Positions 17,842-27,344 of a stretch of DNA of 64,000 nt are shown piece by piece; position 1 is the first letter of the stretch; each line of letters opens with the position of its first letter. The notes under the pieces were generated by a model, which was not told the origin of the DNA, did not search any database, and saw nothing but the letters and a program-made list of their open reading frames with translations. The position numbers and the translations under genes are program-made. Source of the DNA: Enterobacter sp. RHBSTW-00994. Its GTDB lineage: Bacteria > Pseudomonadota > Gammaproteobacteria > Enterobacterales > Enterobacteriaceae. The stretch is from positions 1,134,588-1,198,587 of the forward strand of contig NZ_CP056199.1 in NCBI RefSeq assembly GCF_013782625.1, given 5' to 3'.

Positions 17842-20403
17842 ATGAACACTCAATGGCGTTACTGCCCGGTAGCTCTGGCTTTGATGACAACGCTCTGGCC
17901 GTTTAACGGGTGGAGCGAAAGCTACTTTAATCCTGCGTTTTTATCAGACGACACCGCGAGCGTGGCGGATTTGTCACGTTTTGAACAAGGCCATCAGCAG
18001 GCTCCGGGCCTCTATCGCGTAGATATCTGGCGTAACGATGAGTTTATCGGCACGCAGGATGTGCGTTTTGAAGCGGCCACCGGGAGCACCTCTCCTGTTG
18101 CAGGCGGGTTATCTCCGTGTATCACGCGTGCGATGCTGGATCGTTTTGGTGTCAATATCACCGCTTTTCCTGAGCTGGCCGCTGTTAAAGGGGAGGCATG
18201 TGTTCCGTTGACCACGGTACTTCCTGGTAGCGAGGTGGCATTTAACTTTTCAGCTCAGCGCCTTAACGTCAGCTTGCCGCAGGTGGCATTACAGAACAGT
18301 GCGCGGGGCTATATTCCGCCTGAACAATGGGATGAAGGAATTCCGGCTGCGTTGCTGAACTACAGCTTTAGCGGCAATCGGGGCAGCGATGACGACAGCT
18401 ATTATCTCAGCCTGCAAAGTGGTCTTAACTATGGCGCCTGGCGGTTGCGCAACAATGGCGCGTGGCGCTACACGCAAAGCAATGGCCAGCGACACAATGC
18501 CTGGCAGAATATCGGCACATGGGCGCAGCGTACGGTTATCCCGCTGAAGAGTGAGCTGGTGCTGGGCGACAGCAATACCGGTAACGACGTCTTTGATAGC
18601 GTTGGCTTTCGCGGGGGCCGCCTCTTTTCTTCCGACAGCATGTATCCGGACAGCCTGCAAGGCTACGCGCCAACCGTGCGCGGTATCGCCCGTACCCCGG
18701 CAAAAGTGGTGATTCGCCAGAACGGTTACGTGATTTATCAAAGCTATGTGCAGGCAGGGGCGTTTGCCATCAGTGATTTGAACCCTACCTCTTCAAGCGG
18801 CGATTTGGACGTCACGGTCGAAGAGAAAGATGGCAGCCAGCAACGGTATACCGTGCCGTACTCTACTGTGCCTTTGCTCCAGCGCGAAGGGCGCTGGAAA
18901 TATGATCTGGTGGCCGGGGATTACCGCAGCGGCAACAGCGAACAGGATACACCGTTCTTTACACAGGGGACGCTGATTGCCGGTCTGGCTGAGGGCTACA
19001 CGTTATATGGCGGGACACAGCTGGCCTCACGGTATACCGCTCTGGCGATTGGCGCGGGAAAAAACCTTGGTGACTGGGGGGCGGTCTCGCTCGATTTAAC
19101 CCATGCCCGAAGCCAACTGGCGGATGACAGCCGCCATGAAGGCCAGTCGTTGCGTTTTCTCTACGCAAAATCGCTTAACGGAATGGGCACTAACTTCCAG
19201 TTGCTGGGCTATCGCTACTCCACGAAGGGGTTTTATACCCTGGATGACGTGGCATGGAACGCCATGGAAGGCTATCAGTACGGTGATAGTAAAGATGAAG
19301 ATGGCGTGCCGGATGTTCAGAGTTATCACAACCTGACGTGGAATAAAAAAGGGCGCTTTCAGCTCAACATTTCACAGTCTCTCGGGGACTATGGTTCCGT
19401 GTATGTCTCGGGTAGCGAGCAGACTTATTGGGGAACCAGCGACTCAAATGTCTGGTATCAACTGGGTTACGCCGGGGGATGGCAGGGCATCAGCTATTCC
19501 GTGTCGTGGTCGTGGAACCAGGCGGTCGGTATTAGCGGCACTGACAGGCTCGCATCGGTTAACGTTTCCATACCATTCAGTTTATTTACCCGCCACGGTT
19601 ACCGCCGCGATAACGCGCTGGACAGAGCTTATGCCACGGCATCGGCCAGCCGAAACAGCGACGGTGATACCAGCTGGCAAACCGGGGTCAGCGGCACGCT
19701 GCTGGAAGATCGCAACCTGAGTTATAGCGTGACGCAAGGGCATACCAGCACGAACGGGACCAGTGGGAGCGCCAGTGCTAACTGGCAGGCAACCTATGGC
19801 ACGCTGGGGATGGGGTATAACTATGCCCGCGATCAGCATGACCTGAACTGGCAGCTTTCCGGTGGCGTAGTGGGCCACGCCGACGGTGTCACCTTTAGCC
19901 AGCCGTTAGGGGATACCAACGTCCTCATTAAAGCGCCGGGTGCAGCGGGGGTTAGTGTCGAAAACCAGACCGGGGTAAGAACCGACTGGCGGGGTTATGC
20001 GGTGATGCCCTATGCCACGGTTTATCGCTATAACCGCGTAGCGCTGGATACCAACACCATGAGCAACAACACCGATATTGAAAATAACGTAAGCAGCGTT
20101 GTCCCGACTAAAGGTGCGTTGGTTCGCGCCAGTTTTGATGCGCGTATTGGTGTACGAGCCTTGCTGACGGTGAAACGCGGCAATCAGCCTTTACCTTTTG
20201 GCGCAATTGTGCGGGAAACGCAAAGTGGCGTCACCAGCATGGTCGGGGATGATGGACAGATTTACCTGAGTGGGTTGCCGCTGGAAGGTGAACTGCTGAT
20301 CCAGTGGGGCAATGGGGCGGGTTCGCAATGCCGGGCATCTTACCGACTGCCAGAAAAGAGCCTGCAACAGGCGATCACACTTAAGGAGATCCGCTGTGAT
20401 TAA
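17842..20403 (+). CDS. fimD: FimD, outer-membrane fimbrial usher, 853 aa
   Basis: Pore protein that recruits chaperone-pilin complexes and secretes the fibre. The signal ends near GWS, and the mature N-terminal domain begins [12 protein letters not shown], matching FimD/PapC. A 24-strand barrel with plug follows, and the C-terminal domains end in IRCD after the usual paired Cys (GSQCRASY). The start at 17842 is chosen because the signal peptide begins there; the frame is open further upstream inside fimC. The end overlaps fimH by 8 bases. Confidence 0.94.
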   Translation: MNTQWRYCPVALALMTTLWPFNGWSESYFNPAFLSDDTASVADLSRFEQGHQQAPGLYRVDIWRNDEFIGTQDVRFEAATGSTSPVAGGLSPCITRAMLDRFGVNITAFPELAAVKGEACVPLTTVLPGSEVAFNFSAQRLNVSLPQVALQNSARGYIPPEQWDEGIPAALLNYSFSGNRGSDDDSYYLSLQSGLNYGAWRLRNNGAWRYTQSNGQRHNAWQNIGTWAQRTVIPLKSELVLGDSNTGNDVFDSVGFRGGRLFSSDSMYPDSLQGYAPTVRGIARTPAKVVIRQNGYVIYQSYVQAGAFAISDLNPTSSSGDLDVTVEEKDGSQQRYTVPYSTVPLLQREGRWKYDLVAGDYRSGNSEQDTPFFTQGTLIAGLAEGYTLYGGTQLASRYTALAIGAGKNLGDWGAVSLDLTHARSQLADDSRHEGQSLRFLYAKSLNGMGTNFQLLGYRYSTKGFYTLDDVAWNAMEGYQYGDSKDEDGVPDVQSYHNLTWNKKGRFQLNISQSLGDYGSVYVSGSEQTYWGTSDSNVWYQLGYAGGWQGISYSVSWSWNQAVGISGTDRLASVNVSIPFSLFTRHGYRRDNALDRAYATASASRNSDGDTSWQTGVSGTLLEDRNLSYSVTQGHTSTNGTSGSASANWQATYGTLGMGYNYARDQHDLNWQLSGGVVGHADGVTFSQPLGDTNVLIKAPGAAGVSVENQTGVRTDWRGYAVMPYATVYRYNRVALDTNTMSNNTDIENNVSSVVPTKGALVRASFDARIGVRALLTVKRGNQPLPFGAIVRETQSGVTSMVGDDGQIYLSGLPLEGELLIQWGNGAGSQCRASYRLPEKSLQQAITLKEIRCD

Positions 20404-21403
20404 GATTCGCTACCTGATGTTGACGCTTCTGGTTGTGTTGCCTGTGACAAAGGCAATGGCCACTGTATGTGTTAATGAAAAAGGCGTCCCAACCGATGTG
20501 TATTACGATTTAACGGATACCTTTAACAGTTCGAATAATCAGGTTGGACAAGTTGTCACGCTTAGCGAGAAGTCGCAATGGGTGGGAGTTAATGCCGTTT
20601 GTCCAAAGGGGACGTCGGGGAACACCACCAAGCGCAGCTATGTGACGGATTTCCCGGTGACGGGGACCATTGATGGCTATCAGTACCTGAAGCTGAATGA
20701 GTATCTGGACGGGGCGATGAAAATCACGGACAGCTATTCTGGCGTGTTTTACCCCCCGAAGAATTACATTCAGATGGGGAGTCACCCCAATGTCTCCAAA
20801 AATCTGCCGTTTGGGGTTCAGGATTCAAGCCTGGTGTTCCGTCTTAGGGTAACGCGGCGTTTTATCAATATGGTGGTGATTCCGCGTGAGACGATGTTCC
20901 GTGTGTATGTCACAACGACCTCCTCGGATCCGTTGAGCACTCCGGTCTATACCATCAGTTACAGCGGGACAATTCAGGTTCCGCAAAGTTGTACCATCAA
21001 CGCCGGTAGCATTGTGGAGTTTGATTTTGGAGATATTGGCGCGTCGTTATTCAGTAAAGCCGGGGCCGGCAATCGCCCGGAAGGGATTGCGGCGAAAACA
21101 AAATCGATCGCCATTAAATGCACAAACGTGGAAGCGAATGCTTACTTAACCATGCGTATTGAAGCGGAAAAAGTCTCCGGCAGTGCGCTGGTGTCGGATA
21201 ACCCGGACGTGGGATTTGTGGTGGCAAATGCGTCCGGAACACCGCTCACGCCGAATAATTTGGGCAGTATTATTCCCTTCCGGCTGGACGATAACGCGTC
21301 TGCGCAAGTCGGGATTATGGCGTGGCCGGTGAGTATTACAGGCAATAAACCGGCTGAAGGACGATTCACCTCGCGGGGTTACTTGCGTGTGGATTACCAG
21401 TAA
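20396..21403 (+). CDS. fimH: FimH, two-domain tip adhesin, 335 aa
   Basis: Tip lectin of type 1 fimbriae. It uses a GTG start 7 bases after AAGGAG, inside the end of fimD. A signal peptide ends at AMA, then an N-terminal lectin domain (to about residue 190), a linker with PQSCTINAG and a C-terminal pilin domain ending YLRVDYQ. The length of 335 equals Salmonella FimH rather than the 300 residues of E. coli FimH, in line with gene order. Mannose binding is probable from family but the pocket residues were not checked. Confidence 0.9.
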   Translation: MIKIRYLMLTLLVVLPVTKAMATVCVNEKGVPTDVYYDLTDTFNSSNNQVGQVVTLSEKSQWVGVNAVCPKGTSGNTTKRSYVTDFPVTGTIDGYQYLKLNEYLDGAMKITDSYSGVFYPPKNYIQMGSHPNVSKNLPFGVQDSSLVFRLRVTRRFINMVVIPRETMFRVYVTTTSSDPLSTPVYTISYSGTIQVPQSCTINAGSIVEFDFGDIGASLFSKAGAGNRPEGIAAKTKSIAIKCTNVEANAYLTMRIEAEKVSGSALVSDNPDVGFVVANASGTPLTPNNLGSIIPFRLDDNASAQVGIMAWPVSITGNKPAEGRFTSRGYLRVDYQ

Positions 21404-21412
21404 GGAGGCGTC

Positions 21413-21934
21413 ATGCATAAAGTGATTGTTGCGGCGGGGATGATGGCCTTCTTATGGCCGCGTCTGGCGCTCGCTGAAACGCCGTTGGGAGAAATCAACA
21501 TTCAACTCTATGGCAACATAGTGGATTTCACCTGTGTGGCGGAGGGCAGTGACAGCGATAAGTCTGTTACGTTGGGTACGTGGCCAACGAAACAACTCAG
21601 CACCACGGGGAGCCGGACGCAGCCTGTCTCATTTACTCTAAAGCTAAGCGGATGCCCGCCCGGTTCCGCCTCTATTACCTTCTCGGGTAAGGCTGACGGC
21701 AGCGACAGTCGTTTGTTGGCGCTGAACGATGGCAGCCAGGCCAGTCACGTGGCGGTGGAGATTCGTGATGGCGATAAAACGCCTCTGGCATTGCAACAAG
21801 CCAGCCAGGCGGTAGAGGTTGATGCACAGGGAAATGCGATGCTGTCGTTTTATGCCAATTATATAGCTACTGCAGATAATCCTCAGCCAGGCCGGGCTGA
21901 TGCTGATGCAACCTTTATGATTAATTATAATTAG
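21413..21934 (+). CDS. fimF: FimF, fimbrial minor subunit/adaptor, 173 aa
   Basis: Pilin-fold protein with signal peptide (cleavage near LAEA), Cys pair (VDFTCVAE and LSGCPPG) and the C-terminal ADATFMINYN strand. It probably joins FimH to the rod. It starts 9 bases after the fimH stop with AAGGAGG upstream. Being last, after fimH, matches Salmonella fimAICDHF and E. coli sfmACDHF. Confidence 0.9.
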   Translation: MHKVIVAAGMMAFLWPRLALAETPLGEINIQLYGNIVDFTCVAEGSDSDKSVTLGTWPTKQLSTTGSRTQPVSFTLKLSGCPPGSASITFSGKADGSDSRLLALNDGSQASHVAVEIRDGDKTPLALQQASQAVEVDAQGNAMLSFYANYIATADNPQPGRADADATFMINYN

Positions 21935-21943
21935 GGCTGACCG

Positions 21944-21977
21944 CACTCCCTGCCACTTGTGTAAGTGGCAGGGAGTG
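21944..21977. terminator. Strong hairpin between convergent fimF and fimZ
   Basis: A perfect 15-bp stem, CACTCCCTGCCACTT (21944-21958) with AAGTGGCAGGGAGTG (21963-21977), around GTGT. No long T tract follows on either strand, but the position and strength suggest it ends transcripts from both sides. Confidence 0.75.
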
Positions 21978-21985
21978 AATTCAGG

Positions 21986-22618
21986 TTAAAGTAGCTCGTG
22001 GGTCTTGGCGTAATCAATTAACTCCACAATGGTTTGCACACCCAATTTAGAATAGATATTGGATTTGTGTGCGCTTATCGTTTTGTTACTTAGCAGTAAT
22101 TGCTCCGCTATCTCTTTATTTGACAATCCATTTGCCAGATAACGGAGCACCGTCACTTCCCGGTTTGATAATGGCATATCAGTGGATATTCCATCCCGAG
22201 ATCCAAGATGATTTATAAAGCTCAAGGTTTCTGAAGGGAAAAATGAATAGCCATTCAGCAACATGTCGACCGCACTGTAGATATCGCCCAAATCTTTTCG
22301 TTTACTGACAAAACCATTTGCTCCGGCACGAATAGCACGCCCGGCATAAAAGGACTCCGATTTTGATGACAGGAATAGAACTTTGATGTTTTTGTTTAAG
22401 TTCTTGATTCTCTTAAGTAATGAAAAGCCATCAGTTCCCGAAAGTTCAATGTCAAGGATCACCAGATCAATCGCATGGTTGCGTATGCAGTCAAGCACTT
22501 CATGGCTATCACCTGACTTAAGTTTGATCACGATATTTTTATTTTTCTGTAGCAGGACTTCTATCGACATTCTGACGATAGGGTGTTCGTCCATAATGAT
22601 AACGGATGCCGGTTTCAT
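21986..22618 (-). CDS. fimZ: FimZ, response regulator activating fimbriae, 210 aa
   Basis: NarL-type regulator: an N-terminal receiver with the phosphorylatable Asp in LVILDIELSG (near residue 56) and acidic DEH at the start, then a LuxR-type helix-turn-helix (LSNREVTVLRYLANGLSNKEIAEQL, about 150-205). In Salmonella FimZ activates fimA and represses motility, and no dedicated sensor kinase is known. Length matches (210). It is transcribed toward fimF. Confidence 0.94.
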   Translation of the reverse strand: MKPASVIIMDEHPIVRMSIEVLLQKNKNIVIKLKSGDSHEVLDCIRNHAIDLVILDIELSGTDGFSLLKRIKNLNKNIKVLFLSSKSESFYAGRAIRAGANGFVSKRKDLGDIYSAVDMLLNGYSFFPSETLSFINHLGSRDGISTDMPLSNREVTVLRYLANGLSNKEIAEQLLLSNKTISAHKSNIYSKLGVQTIVELIDYAKTHELL

Positions 22619-23429
22619 TTTATATGCCTCAGATTGTTAAAAGCGTTGTGCTGAGCTTTTGCTAAAACTCTCGGAAAGCCGGAAGGATAATTATGTAGAT
22701 CCTTATACGGTAGTATTTCCCTGGAAAGAACGAAAGCATCCTTGTTAGCGTAGCGATGGAATCAATGCCTCAGCGTGGTTATGTCATTTGGCTGGTAATA
22801 GCAAAAAGTTTTTTCTTATTCATGTTTGAAACACGTCTTATTATACCGTGTAAGTTTTCTCCGAAAAGCCTGTAAATTACTATTGGTTTATTGATGGATA
22901 TTATCTTCTGGATTGGAAGATCTATTATTTTAAATTTGGATAAATTAACCTGTTATTCCATTTGTATTGGACTTTCATCTTCATGTAATAACAAAAAATA
23001 ACACATATCGCTGTGTGTTGATCAAATGTTAATAAAATAGCGGTCCGATCCTGAGCCTTTTTCCCGACATAAAGGGATCCAGATCTGGCTACAGGGCGCA
23101 ATACCTTCATCTGAAAGCAATAGGCGTCAGCGAAAAAAAATTGCTGTCTGAACAGCAGGATATGCTGTCTATTCCACAGTGTCATGCCAGCCATTATCGG
23201 TAATATGCTTGTTTTTAAATCGTTATCATCTCTTAACCGAATAGTTATTATCTTAACGTATGGATAAAAATACTGCTTTTTAGGATTTTGTCGGTTTTTC
23301 GCTTTGTTTAACCTGGTAAATTAGGAATAGTTGTAATATGGAGTGCTTTGTTAAAAATCAACACAAAATTAACATGCTGTGTAAGTAATTTCTTAAAGGT
23401 CTTTAGGAATTAAAGGCTTAATTCATGTG
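22619..23429. other. AT-rich fimZ-fimY intergenic region
   Basis: About 810 bp without a supportable gene. The only frame of note (22925-23194, minus) lacks a credible ribosome site and recognisable features. The DNA is rich in A/T tracts with many short T runs. It should contain the fimZ promoter and probably H-NS and FimY/FimZ sites, as the comparable Salmonella gap does; none were pinpointed. Confidence 0.5.
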
Positions 23430-24143
23430 TTAAAAGGTAAAGTCTGAGAGATTATTGAGAAGATGCAGGAGTTGCTGACGGTGGTGTAAACCCAATTTAT
23501 CCAGAATACAGCCCAGGCGATAAACGACACGGCTATAGGGGCGGTTTTGCGCCAGCGCGATGTCGCGTAACGATTTTCCGCGAGAGAGTTCCTGTAATAC
23601 AGGCCATTCATCCCGGGAAAACCACTCTTTATTGATCCCCGGAGGTTCGTCTTCAAGAAGCCCCTGCTGAATGACGGCTGCTGGCAACTGGCGTTCGAGA
23701 ATCTGAAACGGCCCCGCAGCTTTGCAGAAGAGCCGGGTATCGTAATCATCAGCACGGATCAACAGATGCGGGGTGAGGAAAGGGGGGTAAAGACTGTATC
23801 TGCGCAACTGGTCCAGCATCTCGATAAGCGTTGTCGTGTTGCTGTCGGTATCCACAACCAGCCGCGCTGATGGCCATAGCTCAAGTGCATTAAACGCAGG
23901 TTCCAGCGTTTCGTAGTCGTAGCAGTTACTCAGGGGATATTGCCCATGCAGAAAACCGGCACGCAGGAAATTATCCTGAGTAACCAGGATAATGAAGGGG
24001 GCATCCGTTTTGCGCGTCTGGTTAACTGACTGGCTCAAAAATTCGAGACGATCAAAAAAAGGCAGGCGAAGAGGCGAGTGCGCAAATCCCAGTGAATCAC
24101 TCCCTGTGCGACGTCGCCTGTATCGGCGTACTGTCATGCGCAT
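23430..24143 (-). CDS. fimY: FimY-like fimbrial regulator, 237 aa
   Basis: DNA-binding regulator working with FimZ in Salmonella. The C-terminal 60 or so residues form a LuxR-like helix-turn-helix (SRGKSLRDIALAQNRPYSRV and following). The N-terminal two thirds have no receiver Asp pocket I can recognise. Length is close to Salmonella FimY (about 240), and its position between fimZ and an EAL gene is diagnostic. AGGAGG lies 6 bases before the ATG. The first 12 codons hold seven Arg residues, including AGG and two CGA codons. Confidence 0.82.
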   Translation of the reverse strand: MRMTVRRYRRRRTGSDSLGFAHSPLRLPFFDRLEFLSQSVNQTRKTDAPFIILVTQDNFLRAGFLHGQYPLSNCYDYETLEPAFNALELWPSARLVVDTDSNTTTLIEMLDQLRRYSLYPPFLTPHLLIRADDYDTRLFCKAAGPFQILERQLPAAVIQQGLLEDEPPGINKEWFSRDEWPVLQELSRGKSLRDIALAQNRPYSRVVYRLGCILDKLGLHHRQQLLHLLNNLSDFTF

Positions 24144-24173
24144 CGTTTTCCTCCTGGCGATGACCGTTTAATT

Positions 24174-24887
24174 CTACGGCCACTGCCTGGATGGCCAGTG
24201 ATATCCCTGGCCCAGTCCCGCTCCTGCCTGCAGTGCAAATGCATGATCCCTTTTTGTCTCAATTCCTTCGATAAGCACCTGCCCGGCAATCTGCGAACAG
24301 AGATTCACCAACTGCGCAAGCGCAGGGGTTGCACGTAATCTCCAGAACGCCATTTTATCGATCTTGATCCCGCTCAACGGTAAACGGCAGGATAAAAATG
24401 GATGTATTGATGTTTCATCAACGTCATCCAGCCAGATCCTGTGGCCCTGAAGGCTCAATTGTTGCAAATGCCTGACAACACATTCTCGTAGCGGCATAGG
24501 CAGTGCAAAAAGAGAGGTCGGTTCGACGATTTCAATGTTTAGCCGTGGGCCGCCCCGACGCAGCAATCGCTGGAAAGCGTCCGTCAGGGTGAAGACAGTT
24601 ATCGGCAGATTGATAAAAAGCGTATGGCCCGGAGGGGAATTTTTAAACGTGGCGAGTTGTGCCTCAAGCAACAAAAGTGATTGCTCAGGAGACTGCTCCT
24701 GAAAGAAAGGTTCACTTTTACGGTGAGGGGAGAGCACGCTGAGCACTTCGACACCGACAGTGCGTGAGGATGCGAGGGCGACGATAGGTTCCAGTTTGAT
24801 ACCGGTGATGTCGCGAGAAATTCGGCGTAACCGGCTGATATCGCCATTTGGCGGAGAGGTCTTCCATATCAGGTTTAGCGCTGTCAC
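24174..24887 (-). CDS. EAL-domain protein of the fim locus (STM0551-like), 237 aa
   Basis: Probable cyclic-di-GMP phosphodiesterase lacking other domains. EAL is replaced by EVL at about residues 47-49. Further active-site elements are FINLP, EIVE, LDDVDE (for the usual LDDFG), KIDK, EGIET and GQGYHW. The Salmonella gene at this place, STM0551, encodes an EAL protein that lowers fimbrial expression. GTG start with AGGA upstream. It precedes fimY by 30 bases on the same strand, so the two are probably co-transcribed. Activity is likely, though the altered DD loop should be tested. Confidence 0.85.
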   Translation of the reverse strand: MTALNLIWKTSPPNGDISRLRRISRDITGIKLEPIVALASSRTVGVEVLSVLSPHRKSEPFFQEQSPEQSLLLLEAQLATFKNSPPGHTLFINLPITVFTLTDAFQRLLRRGGPRLNIEIVEPTSLFALPMPLRECVVRHLQQLSLQGHRIWLDDVDETSIHPFLSCRLPLSGIKIDKMAFWRLRATPALAQLVNLCSQIAGQVLIEGIETKRDHAFALQAGAGLGQGYHWPSRQWP

Positions 24888-25118
24888 TCCATTGTCCTGT
24901 TGTTTGCCGGCCTCCAGGCGGCCGGGATACCACAGGAGAGTGTGACTGTACGAGAAACGTGAAAACAGCAGGCGTTACTTAATTGTGACCAGGCTTTTTC
25001 GCAGTGATACTTGCAATTCGAGGAGAAAAGAAAGGGGGATAAATGTTGAAAAAATCGACGTATATACAGGCGACTAGCGGCGATAAGAGGAGAAGAGTGG
25101 TAATCGTGCCAAAAGGCA

Positions 25119-25146
25119 TTGACTCACCTGCTATTGACCGTATAAT
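25119..25146 (+). promoter_or_regulatory. argU promoter
   Basis: TTGACT (25119-25124) and a perfect TATAAT (25141-25146) with 16-base spacing, followed by a GC-rich discriminator, as in stable-RNA promoters. It is placed 40 bases before the tRNA. Confidence 0.75.
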
Positions 25147-25185
25147 TCCACGCGTTTCACCGCCACGAAGTTTACTCTTCTCAGT

Positions 25186-25262
25186 GCGCCCTTAGCTCAG
25201 TTGGATAGAGCAACGGCCTTCTAAGCCGTAGGTCGTAGGTTCGAATCCTACAGGGCGTACCA
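25186..25262 (+). tRNA. argU: tRNA-Arg, anticodon UCU (argU/fimU)
   Basis: 77 bases with encoded CCA. Acceptor GCGCCCT pairs with AGGGCGT, the D arm contains AGCTCAG, the anticodon loop is CTTCTAA (anticodon 25220-25222), and the T arm is GTAGGTTCGAATCCTAC. It reads the rare AGA and AGG codons. In Salmonella the equivalent fimU is needed for efficient FimY translation. It is a well-known integration site, used here by a small island (see direct repeats). Confidence 0.98.
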
Positions 25263-25269
25263 TTAAATT
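25218..25269 (+). repeat. Attachment-site copy 1 (tRNA 3' end)
   Basis: The 52 bases from the anticodon loop through CCATTAAATT recur at 26778-26829 with a single mismatch (T at 25233, C at 26793). It reconstitutes the functional argU end, the usual result of site-specific integration into a tRNA gene. Confidence 0.9.
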
Positions 25270-25400
25270 TCAATAACTTATGACTCATTTACTTCCTTCA
25301 TATTTCCGCCATGGGACATATTTGGGACATCAACCCCAAAAAGCTTCCTGTGCTGGGTGTGCCCAGAATGCGACTATGATGAACCTATCTGAATGTAATT

Positions 25401-25422
25401 AGCCCACCTGATGGTGGGCTTT
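25401..25422. terminator. Terminator between argU and the acyltransferase gene
   Basis: AGCCCACC (25401-25408), TGAT, GGTGGGCT (25413-25420), then TT. It lies just past the acyltransferase stop and downstream of argU. Confidence 0.8.
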
Positions 25423-25427
25423 AAATA

Positions 25428-26480
25428 TTATTGATTAGTCTGCTGCTGAGATGACATCATTCTCATTAGCATATGTCTTGATTTTTCAAGATTCATTTCA
25501 ACAAGATAATAAAATGCTGCCCCTACAGCAATGGCAGAGGCTAAAGCGATCACAGCATACGGTATGCTATATGAATGATTTCTTGATATCTCGACAAATA
25601 TTATGTAATGGAAAAGATATATCGAGAAACTCCACTTGCCGAGGTATGTTAAAACCTTACTCCTCATCACTTTTCCCCATACCCCTCTCCCGTTGATAAG
25701 CAACATCAGCACAACGGACCATCCCAGACTCAGAGCCACGAACTCCCTTCCCAGATAGTCAGTCATAGGTACGCCAAACAGATAATTAAGCACGCCAGGC
25801 GAAGCGATTATCATAGCGATAAAGATCGCGGTAACTATAAAGTCACTGACTTTCTCATTCACGTTAAAATCTCTGTTCACATATAATGTCGCAGCCATGA
25901 TTCCGAACAGGAAACACGGCAGATACCATGTCGTATATGATGTGTACTCAACGCTAGAAGGAGTTTTTGACTCAGGGAAAAAGAACTGGTGAGCAGCTAT
26001 TGAAAAAATGCAGAAAATAATAAAAAGAGATGATTTATTTAACTTTCTGAATATATAAAAATATATAAATGCAAATACAGGAAGTACAAAGTAGAACTTA
26101 AATTCCACAGGGATTGTCCACATGTGGTAAAAGCCTATATCAAATGCAATGACACTTGGTATTTTTTCAACAGGGTAATATCCAGCATAACAATATATTG
26201 TTACTGCAATTGCGAACAAAGGAAGAATCCTGATGACACGGCCCACACAATATGATGTAAGTTCTCTGGCAGAAAATCCCTTGTAGAAGAATTTATACGA
26301 CAACAAAAAAGCACTCAGAACAAAGAAAAGCCAAACTCCATACTTCCCCATTCCTGATATGTATGGTGCTGTAGACGGGAACAGCATTGCTGATAGGTGC
26401 TGAGACAGAACGATTAACACGGCAACGCCGCGTATTCCATCTGCCGCATTCAAATGCCTGGACTCCATTTGTTTATCCAT
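25428..26480 (-). CDS. Membrane-bound acyltransferase (acyltransferase 3/OafA family), 350 aa
   Basis: Integral inner-membrane O-acyltransferase, usually moving acetyl groups to O-antigen or other glycans. It has about ten hydrophobic spans and the family motif RGVAVLIVLSQHL near residue 18, with the key His. Base composition is A/T-rich compared with the flanking core. It is the only gene between the two argU repeats, so it was imported, and related genes are common on serotype-converting phages. Surface antigen modification is the best guess; the acceptor is unknown. Confidence 0.82.
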   Translation of the reverse strand: MDKQMESRHLNAADGIRGVAVLIVLSQHLSAMLFPSTAPYISGMGKYGVWLFFVLSAFLLSYKFFYKGFSARELTSYCVGRVIRILPLFAIAVTIYCYAGYYPVEKIPSVIAFDIGFYHMWTIPVEFKFYFVLPVFAFIYFYIFRKLNKSSLFIIFCIFSIAAHQFFFPESKTPSSVEYTSYTTWYLPCFLFGIMAATLYVNRDFNVNEKVSDFIVTAIFIAMIIASPGVLNYLFGVPMTDYLGREFVALSLGWSVVLMLLINGRGVWGKVMRSKVLTYLGKWSFSIYLFHYIIFVEISRNHSYSIPYAVIALASAIAVGAAFYYLVEMNLEKSRHMLMRMMSSQQQTNQ

Positions 26481-26755
26481 AATTCAATAAATTAAAACGA
26501 TGCGTGATAGTGTACATGCCACATGTGCAGATCATCCAGTAATGATGACCATTGATCTTCTCCCGATTTGTAAACACTGTATGCATGAACAGTACACGCG
26601 TACATCATTAACGATGCGCGGGTTGGAGAGTTTGATGATTGTCCGGTGATGTGAGACAAAAATGGGACGCAAAGGCTTTTATATGCCTTTCGACCAATTT
26701 CTATCTTTTTCGAAGATGGGACGTGTGAGCGCCGTGGTGATGGGGTAAGTTGTTG
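26481..26755. other. Non-coding DNA of the argU island
   Basis: No supportable gene. The DNA upstream of the acyltransferase has AT-rich promoter-like sequence and short GGGAC motifs (near 26662 and 26716) similar to those just after argU (near 25314 and 25326), which may be remains of integrase arm sites. Confidence 0.4.
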
Positions 26756-26822
26756 TTAGCTCAGATAGTTCCAGGAACTTCTAAGCCGTAGGCCGTAGGT
26801 TCGAATCCTACAGGGCGTACCA
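26756..26822 (+). pseudogene. Degenerate tRNA-Arg copy at the far end of the island
   Basis: TTAGCTCAG (26756-26764), matching the argU D arm, is followed after an altered 13-base section by the intact anticodon arm, T arm and acceptor 3' half (26778-26822). The 5' acceptor strand is lost, so no cloverleaf can form. It looks like an old recombinant tRNA end rather than a bare attachment core. Confidence 0.75.
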
Positions 26823-26829
26823 TTAAATT
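26778..26829 (+). repeat. Attachment-site copy 2
   Basis: A 52-base repeat of 25218-25269, one mismatch, 1560 bp from the first copy. It marks the distal end of the acyltransferase island. Confidence 0.88.
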
Positions 26830-26962
26830 CAGTAAGTTACGCAAGTTTCAATCCAGTCTGATTTTCTCCTTGTACCGTATTTGTGTCATGATTATCAAAA
26901 ATGGCATCTATTTTTTTGCCAGCCTGATTGTAAATAGACCCGTTTTAGTTCCATGCATTTTT

Positions 26963-27344
26963 TGAGATCCCGGCCAAATAATGGTGTTATCGATATTCCT
27001 CCGGCATCATATTGTTCAGTGATTCATGCGGGCGTTCACTGTTATATTCTGACAACCATTTTTCCGTGATTTCCCGTACTTCATTCAGCGTTCTGAACAG
27101 ATAAAAATCGAGTATTTCCGTACGGTATGTCCGGTTAAAGCGCTCAATGAAAGCGTTCTGCGTCGGCATACCCGGCTGGATAAATTCCAGTTTTACTGCA
27201 CATTTCTCTGCCCATTCAGCCAGTGCCAGAGAGATAAATTCCGGGCCGTTATCCATGCGAAGCATAGCGATCTCCTTCGTTGGCAGATTGATTATGCCGG
27301 ATGATCTCTAAAAGTGAATGGTCCGTTTTGCCGGGATACTTACA
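26963..27344 (-). mobile_element. Internally deleted IS3-family element (relic, ~382 bp)
   Basis: Imperfect terminal inverted repeats are visible: TGTAAGTATCCCGGCAAAAC reading in from 27344 and TGAGATCCCGGCCAAATAAT reading in from 26963. Next to the first end, GCCAACGAAGGAGATC looks like the leader and ribosome site of the first transposase gene, but it is joined directly to the C-terminal third of the integrase-like second gene. Thus orfA and most of orfB are missing. The element lies inside a TpsB-type gene. No clear target duplication was found. The exact IS name was not recognised. Confidence 0.75.
26987..27265 (-). pseudogene. IS3-family transposase OrfB, C-terminal fragment (92 aa)
   Basis: Shows the DDE-integrase end typical of IS3 OrfB: RMDNGPEF with the second catalytic Asp region, QPGMPTQNAFIERFNRTYR containing the catalytic Glu, and YNSERPHESLNNMMPEEYR at the C-terminus. 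Intact OrfB is about 270-300 residues, so about two thirds are missing and it cannot transpose by itself. Confidence 0.88.

Noticed and set aside
22925..23194. 89-codon minus-strand frame between fimZ and fimY
   Set aside because: No ribosome site, no family, AT-rich context and unusual residue composition (several Cys, Phe and Tyr without pattern); treated as intergenic.
25186..26829. Complete prophage at argU
   Set aside because: Only one cargo gene lies between the repeats; there is no integrase, repressor, replication or structural gene in the window.
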